64,000 nt of DNA from NCBI RefSeq assembly GCF_037265215.1, contig NZ_CP147737.1, positions 3,504,001 through 3,568,000 of the forward strand. Reading direction: 5' to 3'. The position numbers and the translations under genes are program-made. Position 1 is the first letter of the stretch. Each line of letters starts with the position of its first letter. Positions 8,950 to 17,803 of this stretch are shown in pieces. The notes below the pieces were generated by a model, which ran no database searches, was not told where the DNA came from, and saw nothing but the letters and a program-made list of their open reading frames with translations. This stretch comes from Xenorhabdus griffiniae. GTDB taxonomy: Bacteria; Pseudomonadota; Gammaproteobacteria; Enterobacterales; Enterobacteriaceae.

Positions 8950-10683
8950 TCAATAGGGCCAAATATGCTGGATCAAAAGCTGAACATCACGATTACCACG
9001 AAATTCGTTAATATCCAGTTTATAGGCCAATTCTACTGTTTTGATACTATTATCCGGCCAGCAACTGACATCAATATTAAATGCAATGCCATCTAACATT
9101 GGTCCACCATTTAAGGGTTCCAGCATGACTTTCAGGTGCTTTTCACCCACAATACGCTGTTGCAGTAGTTTGAATTTGCCATCAAAAACCGGTTCCGCAA
9201 ATGCCTGCCCCCACGGACCACCATCACGTAGAATTTCAGCCACTTCCAACGATAACTCTTCCAATGCTAATTCGCCGTCGCTCCAAATCACACCTTCAAG
9301 TTGGGCTATATCCATCCAGTCAGCGACCAGTTCGGAAAAATAGCGCTGAAAAAGATCAAATTTGTCTTGTTCAATCGACAATCCCGCTGCCATCGCATGA
9401 CCACCAAATTTCAACATCAGTCCTGGATGCAGAGTATCAAGACGTTCAAGTGCATCTCGCATATGTAAACCATTTACGGAACGCCCAGAGCCTTTCAAAG
9501 TGCCATCACCTGCCGGAGCAAAAGCAATGACTGGGCGATGGAAACGCTCTTTAATACGTGATGCCAAAATGCCCACAACCCCCTGATGCCATTCGGGATG
9601 GTAAATGGCTAATCCGTAAGGTAGCTGGGTATGGGTTCGCTCGATTTTATCGCAGATCTGCAAGGCTTCTTGCTGCATACCTTGTTCGATTTCCCGACGG
9701 GTTTGGTTCAGGCCATCCAACTCGCAAGCAATCTGGCGGGCTTGCGCCATGTCATCAGTCAGTAATAATGCCACCCCAACGGACATATCATCCAGACGTC
9801 CGGCGGCATTTAAGCGTGGCCCCAACGCAAATCCCAAATCACTGGCGGCCAATTTTGTCGCTTCCCGTTTGGAAACTTCGAGCAGCGCCCGTATTCCCGC
9901 ACAGCAACGCCCTGCCCGAATGCGATTGAGTCCTTGATATACCAGAATGCGATTATTGGTATCGAGGGGAACCACGTCAGCCACTGTACCTAATGCCACT
10001 AAATCCAGCAGTTCCGCCAAATTGGGTAATGGAATACCTTGTTGCTCAAACCATGCCAGTTTGCGCAATTCAGCCCTGAGTGCAGACATCAGATAAAATG
10101 CAACACCAACCCCTGCCAACGCCTTAGAAGGAAAAGCGCAGTCAACTAAATTAGGATTGATAATGGCATCTGCGGCTGGTAATGTTTCGCCCGGTAAATG
10201 GTGATCTGTGACGATCACCTTGATGCCATGTTGATGTGCCACGGCTACACCATCATGGGATGAGATCCCATTATCCACGGTGATAATCAGATCTGCGCTT
10301 CTTTTGACAACTTCATCAACCACCTGAGCGCTTAATCCATAACCATCTTCAAAACGGTTTGGCACAAGATAATCAAGGTTGCGATATCCCATGGCCCGCA
10401 AAGCGCGGATGCTCAAAGCGGTACTGGTTGCTCCATCTGCATCAAAATCGCCAACTACCACGATGTGCCAATGTTCATGTAATGCAGTGACCAATAGGGT
10501 AACAGCCTGCTCAATACCATTGAGGGATTGATAATTGAGGAGTCCCTTTGCACTACGCTCCAGTTCACCAGCTTGCTGTATGCCACGCATAGCATATAAA
10601 CGGCGCAATAACGGATGGATATCGTTGGGAAGATGGCCAGGATCCGCCACCGGTCGGCGGCGGAGTTGTATTTTTCTACTCAC
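8950..10683 (-). CDS. recJ: Single-strand-specific 5'-3' exonuclease RecJ
   Basis: 577 residues, as in E. coli. DHH-family motifs are visible: VVGDFDADGATST (motif I), DNGISSHDG (motif II) and VTDHHLPGE (motif III), which bind the catalytic Mn/Mg ions. DHHA1 motif FGGHAMAAGLS follows near residue 420, with the OB-fold after it. RecJ degrades single-stranded DNA in RecF recombination, mismatch repair and base excision repair. It lies between dsbC and prfB, as in E. coli. Confidence 0.97.
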   Translation of the reverse strand: MSRKIQLRRRPVADPGHLPNDIHPLLRRLYAMRGIQQAGELERSAKGLLNYQSLNGIEQAVTLLVTALHEHWHIVVVGDFDADGATSTALSIRALRAMGYRNLDYLVPNRFEDGYGLSAQVVDEVVKRSADLIITVDNGISSHDGVAVAHQHGIKVIVTDHHLPGETLPAADAIINPNLVDCAFPSKALAGVGVAFYLMSALRAELRKLAWFEQQGIPLPNLAELLDLVALGTVADVVPLDTNNRILVYQGLNRIRAGRCCAGIRALLEVSKREATKLAASDLGFALGPRLNAAGRLDDMSVGVALLLTDDMAQARQIACELDGLNQTRREIEQGMQQEALQICDKIERTHTQLPYGLAIYHPEWHQGVVGILASRIKERFHRPVIAFAPAGDGTLKGSGRSVNGLHMRDALERLDTLHPGLMLKFGGHAMAAGLSIEQDKFDLFQRYFSELVADWMDIAQLEGVIWSDGELALEELSLEVAEILRDGGPWGQAFAEPVFDGKFKLLQQRIVGEKHLKVMLEPLNGGPMLDGIAFNIDVSCWPDNSIKTVELAYKLDINEFRGNRDVQLLIQHIWPY

Positions 10684-10753
10684 AGTTTCTTATTCACTGA
10701 TTTTTTATTCACGAGTTTTTGTATTTACTGAATGGGAACATCAACTATTTCAA

Positions 10754-11455
10754 TTAGTTGCCATGATGTTCCAACGCAGCCAGTAAATCTTTTGGTGACA
10801 AATAACCACCGAGCACACTGCCATCTTTTAAGACGATCGCCGGTGTGCCCTGAACACCAAACTGCAAGCCTAACTGATATTGTTTAGCAATATCTGTTTT
10901 ACACTCTTTAATTGGAGAGATATTTTCTCCTTTGAAAGCGGCATTCAGTGACTTATTCGGTGTTGCACTGCACCAAATAGACTGCATATCTTTAGCTGAC
11001 TGGTGTTGCAAACCATGACGAGGAAACGCCAGGTAACGAACAGTAATCCCCAATTCGTTGTATTCTTGCATACTCTCATGCAATTTACGGCAATAGCCAC
11101 AGGTAATATCAGTAAAAACAGTAACAACATGTTTTTCTTTTGGCGCTTTGTAAATAATCATTTGATTTTTCAAAGCTTCCAATTTTTTAACCAGAACCTT
11201 ATTGCTGATATTTTGGGGTACTTTGCCACTAACATCATAAAGTGGCCCTTGTAACAGATACTTACCATCATCCGACAGGTAAATAATGCCATGCTCAGTT
11301 AAAATTGAACTCACACCGGGTAGTGGTGATGGCGTGATACTTTCTGCCTTAATTCCCATTTTAGACAATGTGTTATTGATAGCACTCTCATCAGCAAAGG
11401 CATTGCTGGCAACAGCAGTCAACAGTAATGAAAGGCAAAACGCGATCTTCTTCAT
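10754..11455 (-). CDS. dsbC: Thiol:disulfide interchange protein DsbC
   Basis: The ATG at 11455, with AAGGAAC seven bases upstream, is preferred over an earlier in-frame ATG because it puts a classical signal peptide first (MKKIAFCLSLLLTAVASNAF, cleavage after the following Ala). The mature protein has the DsbC dimerisation domain, then a thioredoxin fold with active-site CGYC (TDITCGYCRKLH) and cis-Pro loop GTPAIV. It isomerises wrong disulfides in the periplasm and is kept reduced by DsbD. It is flanked by recJ and xerD as in E. coli. Confidence 0.96.
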   Translation of the reverse strand: MKKIAFCLSLLLTAVASNAFADESAINNTLSKMGIKAESITPSPLPGVSSILTEHGIIYLSDDGKYLLQGPLYDVSGKVPQNISNKVLVKKLEALKNQMIIYKAPKEKHVVTVFTDITCGYCRKLHESMQEYNELGITVRYLAFPRHGLQHQSAKDMQSIWCSATPNKSLNAAFKGENISPIKECKTDIAKQYQLGLQFGVQGTPAIVLKDGSVLGGYLSPKDLLAALEHHGN

Positions 11456-11488
11456 TATTTGTTCCTTTATTTTCACTTAATCCCGCAG

Positions 11489-12415
11489 TTACCCACGGGG
11501 GTGATGTTGTTGATGCAGCACTTTGAGACGTTCGGTGGCTACATGGGTGTAAATCTGAGTTGTGGAGAGGTCACTATGGCCTAGTAACATCTGCACAACA
11601 CGTAAGTCTGCACCATGATTAAGTAAATGTGTTGCAAAAGCATGGCGTAAGACATGGGGTGACAAGCGTTCAGCATCAATACTTGCCAATACAGCATAGT
11701 GTTTGATCCGATGCCAGAACGTCTGGCGTGTCATCTGTGTTCCGCGCTTACTGGGGAAAAATACATCAGATACAGAACCATTTAATAGCCACGGGCGTCC
11801 ATATTCCAGATATTTTTCCAGCCAATAAACAGCCTCTTCTCCCAAAGGAACCAATCTTTCCTTATTGCCCTTACCCACAATTCTGATCACTCCCTGGCGT
11901 AAGCTCACATCAGATAAGGTCAGGCCAACCAGTTCTGAAACTCGCAATCCGCAAGCATAAAGCACTTCCAGCATGGCTTTATCTCGCAATTCGAGTGGTT
12001 GGTCAACCAAAGGCGCGTTTAGCAAATCCTCAACTTGTTTTTCACTTAAATCCTTGGGCAGACGTTTAGGCAATTTAGGCGCAGATAATAATGCGGTTGG
12101 ATCATCTTCCCGCATTCTTTCACGATATAGATACTGAAACAACCGCCGCATTGCACTCAACAAGCGGGCTGAACTACTGGCTTTATAACCGCCATCTACT
12201 CGCTCAGCTAAAAACGACTGTAATTCTATCGGCTGTACTGAAAGTAAATCGTGATCATAATGCATCAACCAATTGTTCAAAGCTTGTAAATCAAGCCGAT
12301 AAGAAGCCAGGGTGTTTTCGGCCAGATCTTTTTCCAGCCAGATGGTATCGAGAAATTGCTCTATCAGGGGATTAGCCGATGGGTGTTTATCTAATAGGTT
12401 ATGTTTTTTTGGCAT
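11489..12415 (-). CDS. xerD: Site-specific tyrosine recombinase XerD
   Basis: 308 residues. The N-terminal SAM-like core-binding domain spans about residues 15-100. The catalytic domain shows the R (ACGLRVSELVGL), the HxxR box (LSPHVLRHAFATHLL) and the tyrosine nucleophile (STTQIYTHV). With XerC it resolves chromosome dimers at dif under FtsK control. The neighbours dsbC and the divergent fldB match E. coli order, which separates it from phage integrases. Confidence 0.97.
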   Translation of the reverse strand: MPKKHNLLDKHPSANPLIEQFLDTIWLEKDLAENTLASYRLDLQALNNWLMHYDHDLLSVQPIELQSFLAERVDGGYKASSSARLLSAMRRLFQYLYRERMREDDPTALLSAPKLPKRLPKDLSEKQVEDLLNAPLVDQPLELRDKAMLEVLYACGLRVSELVGLTLSDVSLRQGVIRIVGKGNKERLVPLGEEAVYWLEKYLEYGRPWLLNGSVSDVFFPSKRGTQMTRQTFWHRIKHYAVLASIDAERLSPHVLRHAFATHLLNHGADLRVVQMLLGHSDLSTTQIYTHVATERLKVLHQQHHPRG

Positions 12416-12537
12416 TATTTCTCTTTATTCCTTCTTTCTGTCTGCCTATCTGTGCCTTCCAATCGGGCTATTATGCCTGAAAAAGCAATTATTCTGTTAC
12501 AATACCGATCTTGATATTCGAAATTCCCTGATAACTA

Positions 12538-13059
12538 ATGATGAAAATTGGTCTCTTTTACGGCTCCAGTACCTGCTATACAGAAATGGTAGCAGAAAAA
12601 ATACGCGATATACTCGGTGAAGATCTGATCGACCTGCACGATGTCAAGGATTGTGATCCCTGCTTGATGGAAGAATATTCTGTCCTGATCCTCGGTATCC
12701 CGACTTGGGATTTCGGCGAATTACAGGAGGATTGGCAGGCTATTTGGGATCAACTTCCCTCGTTAGATCTGGCAGGAAAAATCGTTGCTATGTATGGCAT
12801 GGGTGATCAGATCGATTATGGCGAGTGGTTTCTGGATGCATTGGGAATGCTGTATCACCATCTGCTACCAACGGGTGTACAGTTTATAGGGTTTTGGCCA
12901 ACAGACGGTTATGAATTTACCAGCCCGAAACCGTTGTCCGAAGATGGCAAACATTTTGTCGGGCTGGCTCTGGATGATGTGAACCAATTCGAACAAACAG
13001 ATGAGCGCTTAGGCGAATGGTGTATGCAGATATTGTCTGAAATGGAAGCGTTGTTTTAG
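12538..13059 (+). CDS. fldB: Flavodoxin 2
   Basis: 173 residues, the length of E. coli FldB. The FMN phosphate-binding loop [14 protein letters not shown] is at residues 9-22, and the isoalloxazine-contact segments [12 protein letters not shown] and [15 protein letters not shown] follow. It is a small cytoplasmic FMN electron carrier. It is divergent from xerD and convergent with cptA, with only three bases between the fldB and cptA ends. Confidence 0.95.
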   Translation: MMKIGLFYGSSTCYTEMVAEKIRDILGEDLIDLHDVKDCDPCLMEEYSVLILGIPTWDFGELQEDWQAIWDQLPSLDLAGKIVAMYGMGDQIDYGEWFLDALGMLYHHLLPTGVQFIGFWPTDGYEFTSPKPLSEDGKHFVGLALDDVNQFEQTDERLGEWCMQILSEMEALF

Positions 13060-13062
13060 CCA

Positions 13063-13485
13063 TCATGACCGTCCAGGGTATTGGCGCATCAATTGATTCA
13101 AATGACGCCAGGCCGCAGGCGATATACTATCTGATGCTATCCATAACCGAACGCACCTATTTTCTGCCTGACTAAATGCACGGAGCATAACCACCATTCC
13201 ATAGCGATGGAACCACGGGGGCTGAGCGATACGCCAGGCAGCTTTTTGCCAATGCACTTTGTTGCCTTCGAACAGTACCAACCTGCCCTGACACTGCCGG
13301 ATATTTTTCTGGCTCCACGTCCAACTGCTTATAACGATAGCAAACAGTGGAAACCAGAAAAATAAAAGCCCCAAAAAAGCAGGCCAGGGTGCCAGCAAAG
13401 CAGCAATTGCGACTGCACCATGTACGCCCGTGGAAAACAGGCGAGTCTGGCGAGACGCCCTTAATTTATTGTTCCACAGGACCAC
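13063..13485 (-). CDS. cptA: CptA/YgfX membrane protein
   Basis: 140 residues with two adjacent hydrophobic segments (about residues 22-55, [20 protein letters not shown] and then [11 protein letters not shown]), followed by a cytoplasmic tail. This matches YgfX, an inner-membrane protein that pairs with SdhE and has been described as a toxin-like inhibitor of cytoskeletal proteins in E. coli. Its 5' end overlaps sdhE by 20 bp, so the two are translationally coupled. Confidence 0.88.
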   Translation of the reverse strand: MVLWNNKLRASRQTRLFSTGVHGAVAIAALLAPWPAFLGLLFFWFPLFAIVISSWTWSQKNIRQCQGRLVLFEGNKVHWQKAAWRIAQPPWFHRYGMVVMLRAFSQAENRCVRLWIASDSISPAAWRHLNQLMRQYPGRS

Positions 13486-13732
13486 GGGCTTGGTTTCTGC
13501 TCTGGATCAATTTCACCATATGATACAGTTCATCATCTTCGGGCTGTCCATGATTCATCAACCAATTGAAAAGGTCAGGATCAGGGCACTCCAGCAAACG
13601 AACGAAAATCCGTTTGTCATCATCACCCAATGAATCATATTCATATTCAAAAAATGGCATGATAGAAATATCCAGTTCACGCATTCCACGACGACATGCC
13701 CAGTGAATACGTGCTTTATTCTCAATATCCAT
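13466..13732 (-). CDS. sdhE: FAD assembly factor SdhE
   Basis: 88 residues. The family signature RGxxE is present as CRRGMRELD at about residues 13-21, with the acidic [12 protein letters not shown] stretch after it. SdhE promotes covalent attachment of FAD to succinate dehydrogenase and fumarate reductase. It overlaps cptA downstream and is divergent from ygfZ, the order seen in other Enterobacterales. Confidence 0.95.
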   Translation of the reverse strand: MDIENKARIHWACRRGMRELDISIMPFFEYEYDSLGDDDKRIFVRLLECPDPDLFNWLMNHGQPEDDELYHMVKLIQSRNQARGPVEQ

Positions 13733-13982
13733 GTTTAAAAAGCCTCTTTATCATTTTCATTCGTGCCATTAAGACGGTAAGCAGATTATCAACGATTCTG
13801 GGCTGTTTTTCATCATCTGCCTCGGTGAGATCACAAGATATATCGACAAGATGCGAAGCCTATCGCAACAAATTGACCATGCATGCCTTATCTGTAAATA
13901 ACAAGCATAATCCCTTTGCATTAAACCGCATCTCTTTTACCATTAGTGTTATTTCTTAGTTAGTTTACTGGCAGGAGCTGCT

Positions 13983-14984
13983 ATGACTTACCACACACCG
14001 TTTTCTGCACAAGATCCATCCCCTTCGGCAACACTACCACTGACTTTAATTTCCCTTGATGATTGGGGGATAGTGACAGCCATAGGCGCTGATGCGAAGA
14101 AGTATCTGCAAGGTCAGATTACGGCCGATCTGACTTCCCTGAATGATAACCAGCACGTATTAACTGCCCATTGTGATGCCAAGGGCAAGATGTGGAGTAA
14201 CTTACGCCTGTTTCAGCGTGGTGAAGGTTTTGCCTATATTGAACGCCGTTCATTGTTGGAAACCCAATTAACCGAATTGAAAAAGTATGCTGTGTTTTCC
14301 AAAGTAACACTTGCCAAAGATGAAGCAAATATCTTGCTCGGTGTTGCTGGCACAGGAAGCCGGGAAGCGCTGACTCCCCTCTTTCCAACCCTGCCTGATA
14401 CTGAGTCTCCTGTTATCCAACACGAAGCTACCACCCTCCTCCACTTTGCCCTTCCCGCTGAACGTTTCCTTATCGTCACGGACAAAACAACTGCCGCTAA
14501 ATTAACCGAAACGTTAATCGCAGCATGTCAACCGCAGTTGAATGACAGCCAGCAATGGCTGGCGTTGGAAATTGAAGCCGGGTTCCCAGTGATTGATGCT
14601 GCCAGCAGCGCACAATTTATTCCACAGGCCACCAACCTGCAAGCAATCGAAAATAGTATCTGCTTCAAGAAAGGCTGTTATACCGGTCAGGAAATGGTAG
14701 CCAGAGCCAAATATCGTGGGGCAAACAAGCGAGCCATGTACTGGCTGGCAGGTAATGCCACTTCCCTGCCGGCTGTTGGCGATGATTTGGAATGGCAATT
14801 GGGCGAGAAATGGCGTCGAACCGGTTCAGTATTGGCGGCAGTCAAACTGGTTGATGGCGCAATCTGGGTACAAGTGGTCATGAATAATGATATGGAAGCA
14901 GGGAGTGTATTTCGTATTCGCGATGATGAAAGTAGTACTCTTACCATTCAAACATTGCCTTATTCACTAGACGAAGAAAAATAA
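13983..14984 (+). CDS. ygfZ: tRNA-modifying / Fe-S cluster repair protein YgfZ
   Basis: 333 residues, related to GcvT. The diagnostic [12 protein letters not shown] motif with its conserved Cys lies at about residues 228-239. YgfZ is a folate-binding protein that supports assembly or repair of some Fe-S enzymes, including MiaB. The ATG has CAGGAGCT just upstream. It is divergent from sdhE and followed 16 bp later by an HD-domain gene on the same strand. Confidence 0.95.
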   Translation: MTYHTPFSAQDPSPSATLPLTLISLDDWGIVTAIGADAKKYLQGQITADLTSLNDNQHVLTAHCDAKGKMWSNLRLFQRGEGFAYIERRSLLETQLTELKKYAVFSKVTLAKDEANILLGVAGTGSREALTPLFPTLPDTESPVIQHEATTLLHFALPAERFLIVTDKTTAAKLTETLIAACQPQLNDSQQWLALEIEAGFPVIDAASSAQFIPQATNLQAIENSICFKKGCYTGQEMVARAKYRGANKRAMYWLAGNATSLPAVGDDLEWQLGEKWRRTGSVLAAVKLVDGAIWVQVVMNNDMEAGSVFRIRDDESSTLTIQTLPYSLDEEK

Positions 14985-15000
14985 CTATTGAGGTTTTTGT

Positions 15001-15606
15001 ATGTCATTAGCTGTACCTCCTGTTGATTTCGGCCCTTTTACCGATGTCATTGCGTTTCTTATGGAACTGGATCAATTAAAATATGTCCATCGCAAGACCA
15101 AGTTATTGAATAATACGCGCCATGAAAACTCCGCTGAACATAGCTGGCATTTTGCCATTGCTGTGCTTGGCTTTGCTCCTTATGCCGGAGATGTGGATAT
15201 TAACCGAGTCATGCAGATGGCTTTAATTCATGACATTGTTGAGATCGATACGGGTGATGTTATCGCGTTCGATCTGGCTGCCCGTGAAGCCATTCACGAA
15301 CATGAAGTGAAAGCAGCTAACCGTATTTTTGGCTTACTGCCGGAAACCCAGAGAAAATATTTTCTGGAACTGTGGCACGAATACGAAGATGCCATCACGC
15401 CAGAAGCGCGTTTTGCTAAAACCCTCGATAGAATTATGCCGGTATTTATGAACTTGCATAACCAAGGACAGAGTTGGGTCGAAAATAATATTCGCTTTGA
15501 GCAAGCTTACAACCTGCTCCACTTTGTTTCCGAAAGTTATCCTGAATTATGGAAATACCTGCTGCTACAATTGGAAGCCGCAAAAGAAAAAGGCTGGTTG
15601 AAATAA
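15001..15606 (+). CDS. HD-domain hydrolase, YfbR/HDDC2-like
   Basis: 201 residues. The metal-binding HD signature is seen as RHENSAEHSWH (about residues 40-50), ALIHDIVEIDTGDVIAFD (about 74-91) and a later Asp in KTLDRIMPV. This arrangement matches the YfbR/HDDC2 group, whose characterised members are 5'-deoxynucleotidases. The protein differs clearly from E. coli YfbR outside the motifs, so substrate is inferred. It starts 16 bp after ygfZ and probably shares its transcript. A hairpin terminator follows. Confidence 0.82.
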   Translation: MSLAVPPVDFGPFTDVIAFLMELDQLKYVHRKTKLLNNTRHENSAEHSWHFAIAVLGFAPYAGDVDINRVMQMALIHDIVEIDTGDVIAFDLAAREAIHEHEVKAANRIFGLLPETQRKYFLELWHEYEDAITPEARFAKTLDRIMPVFMNLHNQGQSWVENNIRFEQAYNLLHFVSESYPELWKYLLLQLEAAKEKGWLK

Positions 15607-15631
15607 TTTTTCGCCTTTTCTCCTCTAAAAC

Positions 15632-15668
15632 AAGCTGTCAGGTACAACTGGCAGCTTTAAAATTCCTC
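15632..15668 (+). terminator. Probable terminator after the HD-domain gene
   Basis: A 10-bp stem AAGCTGTCAG/CTGGCAGCTT (one G-T pair, 6-base loop) is followed by TTAAAATT. The T-tract is weak. Confidence 0.6.
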
Positions 15669-16048
15669 CTTATCTCCTTTCTTAAGCAAAGCTCACGTTA
15701 CCTGTCAGCTATTCTAAGCGGTTAATCGCGAACGGATAAATTAATCAATTTAGTTTATTAAAACCAAACTAAAACATTATATAATCTAATATTTTCATCA
15801 TGAATAAATGGAAATAAAGCCACAATATGTCCACTATTTTTCGTTTTGACATATTCCACACAGCGTATATATTAAGCGGCTATTTTTAATTAATAAGAAT
15901 TTATAAATATATAAACTTACCTGAAATTAATAAATTAAACATATACCCTATCTATTTCAGGATACCAACAATGCTGCCACTTGAAGGACAGGTATATATG
16001 CCAAGGGGTTATCCTCATAACATACCGCTTTAAGGAAAGGAGTTAGTA
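15669..16048. other. AT-rich region upstream of the type VI island
   Basis: No gene is seen. The tract is strongly AT-rich and probably carries the promoter of the tssF-vgrG cluster. AAGGAAAGGAG lies just before the GTG start at 16049. Confidence 0.5.
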
Positions 16049-17791
16049 GTGAATCCGTTTGAATATTTTTATCAGTGGGAACTTGATTACTTAAGGCAAC
16101 TTGCAAAAGCGGCGAGTGAAAACAAGTCACATCTCAGAGATGTCCTCAGTGGCAGAGATCCTGATGCCGAAAGGCTTAATGAGGGCTTTGCTGCTTTGAT
16201 GGCACGCCTGAATCAAAAAGTGAAGGATGCCTTTCCTGAGTTAACTCAACCATTGTTACAAAAATTGCGCGCACAACCAATAAAAGGTATTCCCGCAACC
16301 AGCATTATTCAGTTTGACAGTGAGGCACAAGGGGATTTCGCTTTTTCTATTCCGGTGGGAACAGAAGTTTATACTCATCATCGGCAACCATTTGTAACGT
16401 GCCGTGAATGCCCTATTGCGCCTTTGGCATTGGTGTCACGTGAAATTACACATCAGGTACAGACAACCAAAATCACCTTAACATTCCGTTACATCGGCAA
16501 AGAAGAAGAGTGGTTGACTCAGCCGATTAATTTGTTCCTGAGCAGTGATGAGCAAGTTGCAGATACCCTGATGCTGGGACTCACGCAATATTATGATGAT
16601 GCGGAATTACATCATGGTGAGCAAGTTTATAAAGCACACGGCGATCGGTTTGAACCGCTTTCAGGCGCTTCCCGATTGGCTTTATCATCTGCTGTCGGGG
16701 ATAACTGGGCACCACAGCTATTAATTGAGTCACTTTACCTGCCACATATTAACCAATTTCTGAATCTGCCCTTGCCGACAATGGCAAAGCGATTGAAACT
16801 GGCAAAACAACGTGAATTCAGTGTCGTTCTCACGCTGAATACAATCCTGCCTTTGTCTGCGACTCAAATTGAATCAGCATTTCAGCTTCATTGTGTGCCT
16901 GTCATAAATATGGCGCGTAACCGACAGGTGACACTCCCTTTTACGCCAGAAACAGCGCGCTATCGCTTACCTCTCATGCCGACTCAAGGTGTTTTGCATA
17001 TTGCAGGCGTTGAACTGAAAAATGAGCCGAATACAGAAAAAGAAAGCCGTGGAGGTGAATATCTGTTTTATCCGGTCAGCCTCCTGACAGGTATGGATCG
17101 CTATCACCCAGAATACGATAAGGCTTGGTTCTATGCGCTTGAAATCAATCAAGATGCACTGGGAAAAATACAGTACGAACTGGTTTTCTATGACAGTAAA
17201 GCGGAATTGATGCGTAAACCACCTGAGCATGAATTCATTTGCCATTTTTATGGTTTTGAACAGCATCAGGCACCGCTTGCCTTAGGAGAGATCTGTCTGG
17301 CGGGTGAAAATGTTCCCGAAGTATTTCAATTGAAGAATATCACGCCAGCTTCGCAAACATACCCGCCGATCGTTGATAGCCACCGTCATTGGAATTTGTT
17401 ATCGCACTATTCTAACGGTAGCTATTTATTGGAGATGGTTGCGTCAGTCAGACAACTGTTACTGGACTTTGATCTGTATGCAGAGACTGACCGCACGTCC
17501 AGCCGGAATATCCAGCGTATGATCGGTGGGATCACCAATATAGCGGTGAAATGGGGTGACAGATTGCTTCGGGACAGGCCCGTTCGCTGTTTGCTGGTTA
17601 CCCTGATGCTGGATGAAACCGTTTATACCGATGCCGGCGAAATGTATCGATTCGCCAATTCACTCTATCAATTCTTCCCGTTCTTCCTTGCCCAAGGGAC
17701 ATGGCTACGAATGCGCGTACTCAGCCAACCTTCAGGGACGCAATGGTATCTGTCACCGTCAATGATTCAAGGTTATCGCTCAATTATGTAA
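16049..17791 (+). CDS. tssF: Type VI secretion baseplate subunit TssF (orphan copy)
   Basis: 580 residues, about the full TssF length. The opening (FEYFYQWELDYLRQLAK) and the ERLNEGFAALMARLNQKVKD segment match the family, followed by the FPEL and IIQFDS blocks and the C-terminal YRFANSLYQFFPFFLAQG region. TssF with TssG, TssK and TssE builds the baseplate that docks the VgrG spike to the membrane complex. The start is a GTG preceded by AAAGGAG. It is followed 12 bp later by vgrG. No tssG or other core subunit lies in this window, so this is a satellite or orphan copy, or the edge of a rearranged cluster. Confidence 0.85.
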   Translation: MNPFEYFYQWELDYLRQLAKAASENKSHLRDVLSGRDPDAERLNEGFAALMARLNQKVKDAFPELTQPLLQKLRAQPIKGIPATSIIQFDSEAQGDFAFSIPVGTEVYTHHRQPFVTCRECPIAPLALVSREITHQVQTTKITLTFRYIGKEEEWLTQPINLFLSSDEQVADTLMLGLTQYYDDAELHHGEQVYKAHGDRFEPLSGASRLALSSAVGDNWAPQLLIESLYLPHINQFLNLPLPTMAKRLKLAKQREFSVVLTLNTILPLSATQIESAFQLHCVPVINMARNRQVTLPFTPETARYRLPLMPTQGVLHIAGVELKNEPNTEKESRGGEYLFYPVSLLTGMDRYHPEYDKAWFYALEINQDALGKIQYELVFYDSKAELMRKPPEHEFICHFYGFEQHQAPLALGEICLAGENVPEVFQLKNITPASQTYPPIVDSHRHWNLLSHYSNGSYLLEMVASVRQLLLDFDLYAETDRTSSRNIQRMIGGITNIAVKWGDRLLRDRPVRCLLVTLMLDETVYTDAGEMYRFANSLYQFFPFFLAQGTWLRMRVLSQPSGTQWYLSPSMIQGYRSIM

Positions 17792-17803
17792 GGAGTTTCT
17801 GCA

